NCBI GenBank assembly: GCA_937983315.1
Contig: CALKAH010000401.1
Coordinates: forward strand, 1-9,422
Source: an uncultured Acholeplasmataceae bacterium
GTDB lineage: Bacteria > Bacillota_I > Bacilli_A > Acholeplasmatales > Acholeplasmataceae
Direction of reading: 5' to 3'
Length of the DNA: 9,422 nucleotides
Shown here: in pieces, positions 6,387-9,422 of the stretch
Layout: the number at the start of each line of letters is the position of its first letter
How positions within the stretch are numbered: the stretch's first letter is position 1
The notes under the pieces: model-generated
Told to the model about the DNA's origin: nothing
The model's input: only the letters and a program-made list of their open reading frames with translations
Database searches by the model: none
Position numbers and translations under genes: made by a program

Positions 6387-8228
6387 TTAAGCGTCTGGAT
6401 AGGTTAATCCAAATCCATAGGGGAATAAATAATCGTCTGGATCATAGTTAGGATCAAGCATCGTATGGGTCACTTGGGCGAGGACTTTGGGATAAGTATA
6501 CGGTAATTGACCTTTAAAATTGTAATCGCCATACATCACATCGGTGATACCTAATCCTTCTGTACCGGGTAAGAATGCCATGATGAATCCATCGACAACT
6601 TCCATATAATCAGTCATCAATAAGGGCTTACCTGAAATCATGATGGCGATAACTGGAATATCAACATCACTTAACGCTTCTAAAAGATCGATGTTTTCTT
6701 GATAACCTGTTCTTCCGTTTAATGATAGGTCATCCGAATCGCCAAACCATTCAGCTGCTGGTTTTTCCGCGAGGACAACGATGACTGCATCCACTTGATC
6801 AAGATCATCGATTGAGGTATAAATGGTTCCATTTGTTTCAGCTTGAAAAGCTTCTAGGATGGTTGTCCCTTCGGTAGAATTTCCTTCTTGACCTTGCCAT
6901 GTGATCGTCCATCCACCAGATTGAATACCAATATTATGCGATCCAGGACCTAAAATAAGGAGATCTTGGTCTTTGGATAGGGGAAGAACCCCATCATTTT
7001 TTAAGAGGACAAGTGATTCTCTCACAGCTTGGCGGGCAACAGATAAAGACGTTTCATTTCTTAAATCGGCATCGGGTAAATCGGGTTCATCAAATAAACC
7101 GATTTCATATTTTACAGTCAAGATACGCGAAACAGCATCATTGATTCTTGAAAGCTCAATTTCGTTCTTGTCATAACCTGCTAAAATCGCACGATATGCT
7201 TGATCAAACTTATTAGGCTCCATGAGCATATCTATACCTGCATTCACGGTTCGAATGATTTTATCTTCAAAATTTGAACCCGACACATCATTGGTGGCTT
7301 CATAATCGGAAATGATAAAACCTTTGAACTGCATATCTCCTTTTAAGATATCCGTGATGAGATGCTTATTTTGGTGCATGCGAACACCATTGATCGATGA
7401 ATAGGAGATCATGATACTCTTGACGCCTGCATCAATAGCTTCTTGATAGAGGGGAAGATGAATGTCGAGGAGTTCTTCTTCGGTGATATTGGCATTTCCT
7501 CGATCGAGTCTTCCATCCATACCCGTTCCAAAGACGGTATATCCATCACCAACAAAATGCTTCGCTGTCGCAGCGATGTGATAGGATTGCAAACCTTCGA
7601 TATAAGGTCCAATCAAGTTTTTAGCAACTTCGGGATTCTCGCCTAGCGTTTCATAGGTGCGTCCCCAGCGCTTATCTTTAATAAGACCAATCGATGGAGA
7701 AAAGTTCATGGACATTCCCGTTTGAGCGACTTCATAGGCTGTTTGTTCACCGATCAGTCTCATCAACTCTGGATTGTTTGCTGCAGCTAAACCAATGTTA
7801 TGGGGGAAAATTGTTGAGTTAACGAGGTTGTTATGCCCATGTACAGCATCGACACCATAAATGATCGGAATACCTGATGTCGACTTTAAACTTGCTTGAC
7901 GATAATTATTCGCCATATTGAGCCATGAGGTCACCGTATTCCCTACTGGAACATTTCCACCACCATTCAAGATGGAACCTAGATTATAGGATGTTGTTTC
8001 AAAGAGGGTTGCTCCTGAAACACCATTATTGGTTGTGCGTTCTGCTTGAATCATTTGACCTGCTTTTTCTTCGATCGTCAAATGGTTGATCCACCATGCT
8101 ACTTTTTCTTCGATCGTCCATGCATCATCAGGCTTTGTAATCTCCGGTTCTGGTGTGGGTTCGTTTTGACATGCGTAAAGGACCATTGCGATCAGGATGA
8201 TGACGCATAAGGTTAGTAATTTTTTCAT
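6387..8228 (-). CDS. GH3 beta-glucosidase / exo-beta-glucanase, lipoprotein
   Basis: A 613-residue glycoside hydrolase family 3 enzyme of the barley exo-beta-glucanase (ExoI) layout. Such enzymes remove glucose from the non-reducing ends of beta-glucans and oligosaccharides. Residues 1-20 are a lipoprotein signal with lipobox L-Y-A-C20, so the enzyme should be anchored outside the cell membrane. The (beta/alpha)8 domain (about 50-375) shows GVDAVHGHN (125-133), KHF (223-225) and nucleophile D308 in FIISDYE. The second domain (about 400-610) carries RESLVLLKNDGVLPL and the likely acid/base E493 in KPAAEWFGD. The end matches family pattern (FPYGFGLTY). It is encoded 26 bases after the GH94-like gene and probably shares its transcript. 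An exact 17-base in-frame repeat near the start of the mature protein and an unusual hairpin-spaced start site are noted separately. Specificity among beta-1,2, 1,3 or 1,4 linkages cannot be read from sequence. Confidence 0.92.
   Translation of the reverse strand: MKKLLTLCVIILIAMVLYACQNEPTPEPEITKPDDAWTIEEKVAWWINHLTIEEKAGQMIQAERTTNNGVSGATLFETTSYNLGSILNGGGNVPVGNTVTSWLNMANNYRQASLKSTSGIPIIYGVDAVHGHNNLVNSTIFPHNIGLAAANNPELMRLIGEQTAYEVAQTGMSMNFSPSIGLIKDKRWGRTYETLGENPEVAKNLIGPYIEGLQSYHIAATAKHFVGDGYTVFGTGMDGRLDRGNANITEEELLDIHLPLYQEAIDAGVKSIMISYSSINGVRMHQNKHLITDILKGDMQFKGFIISDYEATNDVSGSNFEDKIIRTVNAGIDMLMEPNKFDQAYRAILAGYDKNEIELSRINDAVSRILTVKYEIGLFDEPDLPDADLRNETSLSVARQAVRESLVLLKNDGVLPLSKDQDLLILGPGSHNIGIQSGGWTITWQGQEGNSTEGTTILEAFQAETNGTIYTSIDDLDQVDAVIVVLAEKPAAEWFGDSDDLSLNGRTGYQENIDLLEALSDVDIPVIAIMISGKPLLMTDYMEVVDGFIMAFLPGTEGLGITDVMYGDYNFKGQLPYTYPKVLAQVTHTMLDPNYDPDDYLFPYGFGLTYPDA
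8063..8118. repeat. 17-base direct repeat inside the GH3 gene
   Basis: CTTTTTCTTCGATCGTC occurs exactly at 8063-8079 and again at 8102-8118, offset by 39 bases, which is 13 codons in frame. It encodes the shared stretch T-I-E-E-K at residues 38-42 and 51-55 of the protein, just before the catalytic domain. The second copy corresponds to the usual GH3 (T-x-E-E-K-x-G-Q-M) motif; the first is upstream of it. Confidence 0.85.
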
Positions 8229-8254
8229 AATATTGGCCAGTTGGCCATCTCCTT
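8229..8254 (-). promoter_or_regulatory. GH3 ribosome binding site with hairpin spacer
   Basis: On the - strand the strong Shine-Dalgarno AAGGAGA (8254-8248) is followed at once by TGGCC-AACT-GGCCA (8247-8234), a perfect five-pair, four-base-loop hairpin, then ATATT and the ATG at 8228. Linear spacing from the GGAG core is about 20 bases, too long for normal initiation. If the hairpin folds, the effective spacing drops to about 6 bases. This is the only Shine-Dalgarno near the start, and it follows the stop of the upstream gene by one base. Confidence 0.7.
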
Positions 8255-9422
8255 TTAAGATTCTAAAATGACAGTAATCGTATCAAAATGCTTTTTGCGG
8301 ATGAGTTCTGCAAGATGCCCATCGACGTGTGTGCCATCAATAACAACTGTATCAACACTGTTCTTTAAGATGTATTGAACAGGATTTAAATCAAATGTAT
8401 CTTTCATGCTAGGATTCTTGATCGTCACCTTCACGGTTTCAAAAAGATGATAAGACACTTCGTGATTGTTATCAAAGAAATCCTTGGTTAATAGGGGATG
8501 AATACCAAACGATAAAACATCGTGATTAAATGTAAATAACTTTTTACCTGTCATCATCAGCATGAATAATGTGATGGCTTCAGATGTCGTACCCGTAAGA
8601 CGTGCAACAAATCCCCTACCATGATTTTTGGGATTAGGGTTATTTGAGGTTGCGATAAATGATGCATTTTCGAGTGGGCTTCTACCATAGACTTCAGGAT
8701 CCATAAAAGGTGGCATGGAAGTCTTCATATCTTCGTAATATTCATGATAAAGACCACTCTTTAATAGTCCTATTAAATATTTATAAGACATATGCATGAA
8801 GCATGCTTCACGTTCAAGCCAACCCTTCGTAAATGCACGTGCACGACCAATTTCTAATGTTTCATCATCGAGTGGTGATGAGGTTAAATAAAGTCCTAGT
8901 TTTTGATCATACATCGGTGTCTTTTTGATGGTTTGATAGATTGTTTTCGCTTCATTGACGTCATGGCATTGTTTGAGATAGGTTGCTGGAGCTTCAAGAT
9001 AATGAGGTAACATCCGAACAGACCAGCGTTTGACAGTCACCGTTGAATAACCAAGCTCTGGATTCTTTTCTTGATTGATAATATATTCATCAGCATGATA
9101 GGATAGATAAGTTGGTAATAATCCATTGCCGATCTTTTTGGCTTCTTCAAGCCCTTCTCTGACGATATCTAGCATACGTTCAAGACCATGTTTAACATCA
9201 CTTACACTTAATTTGAGAGGTTGTGGATCAAGGAAAAACCGTGTCTTTTCAACAAACTTTTCTCGTAAGTCTTGATACGTATCAAAGCTGTGGACACCTG
9301 ATGTGACATCTTTAAAGAAGTTTGCAAGATCTTCTTGAGTTGCGATAGAATCAATATCGAGTTTGGGTGTCGCCGATAGAATTTTATGGGCATGGCAACG
9401 GCAATTATTTCTGGCAGTTTGG
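8255..9422 (-). CDS. GH94-like glycoside phosphorylase, C-terminal part (5' end off window)
   Basis: The frame stays open from the right edge (first full codon at 9421-9419) to the TAA at 8257-8255, giving 388 residues. An ATG at 9175 is internal, not the start. The sequence resembles the C-terminal half of large proteins annotated as cellobiose phosphorylase or 1,2-beta-oligoglucan phosphorylase (often over 1000 residues). Marks include GWLEREACFMHMSYKYLIGL (about 200-219 of the fragment), DPEVYGRSPLENASF (about 241-255) and NHGRGFVARLTGTTSE (about 266-281), which corresponds to the GRG...LTGT segment of the GH94 barrel, then a beta-rich C-terminal domain. No signal peptide can be judged. 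GH94 enzymes cleave beta-glucosides with phosphate to give glucose 1-phosphate in the cytosol. The catalytic aspartate is not identified in the visible part. The linkage specificity is a guess from context; family assignment is moderately sure. Confidence 0.65.
   Translation of the reverse strand, partial: QTARNNCRCHAHKILSATPKLDIDSIATQEDLANFFKDVTSGVHSFDTYQDLREKFVEKTRFFLDPQPLKLSVSDVKHGLERMLDIVREGLEEAKKIGNGLLPTYLSYHADEYIINQEKNPELGYSTVTVKRWSVRMLPHYLEAPATYLKQCHDVNEAKTIYQTIKKTPMYDQKLGLYLTSSPLDDETLEIGRARAFTKGWLEREACFMHMSYKYLIGLLKSGLYHEYYEDMKTSMPPFMDPEVYGRSPLENASFIATSNNPNPKNHGRGFVARLTGTTSEAITLFMLMMTGKKLFTFNHDVLSFGIHPLLTKDFFDNNHEVSYHLFETVKVTIKNPSMKDTFDLNPVQYILKNSVDTVVIDGTHVDGHLAELIRKKHFDTITVILES

Noticed and set aside
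5481..7646. Short open frames at 5481-5723, 5823-6026, 6973-7176, 7409-7612 and 7443-7646
   Set aside because: All lie inside the well-supported lacI or GH3 genes in other frames and lack ribosome sites or family features.
9208..9393. A 61-codon open frame on the - strand at the right edge
   Set aside because: The GH94-like frame is open through the whole interval to the window edge, so this is a shadow in another frame.
47..9422. A recoded genetic code (TGA as tryptophan), suspected from the low GC and Mollicutes-like feel
   Set aside because: Genes end correctly at TGA (for example 1953-1955 and 3458-3460), tryptophans are TGG, and no in-frame TGA interrupts a conserved domain.
47..9422. 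Mobile elements, CRISPR arrays, tRNA genes or a defence system
   Set aside because: No transposase or integrase, no regularly spaced repeats, no tRNA-like cloverleaf ends and no defence-type domains were seen on either strand.

Overview
The window looks like a contig end from a low-GC, monoderm bacterium of the Bacillota type, possibly Erysipelotrichia or a neighbour of the Mollicutes. Supporting signs are AT-rich codons, strong purine-rich Shine-Dalgarno sites, a lipoprotein glycosidase, intrinsic terminators with long T runs, and TGA used as a stop rather than as tryptophan. The exact taxon cannot be fixed from this sequence. The first 46 bases are not biological: they are an Illumina P7/Read-2 adapter with an 8-base index left in the assembly.

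Left part, + strand (47-4115): a tightly overlapping operon of trkA (only the C-terminal part is present), trkH, a shortened KdpD-like sensor kinase and a KdpE-like response regulator. The first two form a Trk/Ktr-type potassium channel with its gating ring. The last two form a potassium/turgor-type two-component system. No kdpFABC ATPase is visible, so the pair may control Trk instead. The operon ends at a hairpin (4122-4145) that also serves the convergent gene.

Middle part, - strand (4151-6165): an orphan OmpR-family response regulator with its own extended -10 promoter; a 150-base intergenic stretch with a structured candidate small RNA or leader that has its own -10 box and a strong intrinsic terminator; then a LacI-family repressor gene ending in its own terminator. 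A 221-base intergenic region upstream of lacI holds palindromes and repeated TCGTT-type motifs that could be operators.

Right part, - strand (6387-9422): two carbohydrate genes in one operon. The upstream one is the C-terminal 388 residues of a GH94-like glycoside phosphorylase, running off the window. 26 bases downstream lies a GH3 beta-glucosidase/exo-beta-glucanase carrying a lipoprotein signal peptide. With the adjacent LacI regulator they suggest a beta-glucan or beta-gluco-oligosaccharide utilisation locus: surface hydrolysis by GH3, intracellular phosphorolysis by the GH94 enzyme, repression by LacI. The GH3 start codon is separated from its Shine-Dalgarno by a perfect small hairpin, an unusual arrangement.

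No mobile element, CRISPR array, tRNA or rRNA was seen. The most interesting unexplained items are the candidate structured RNA at 4957-5072, the Trk-KdpDE operon with a shortened KdpD, and the hairpin-spaced GH3 initiation site.
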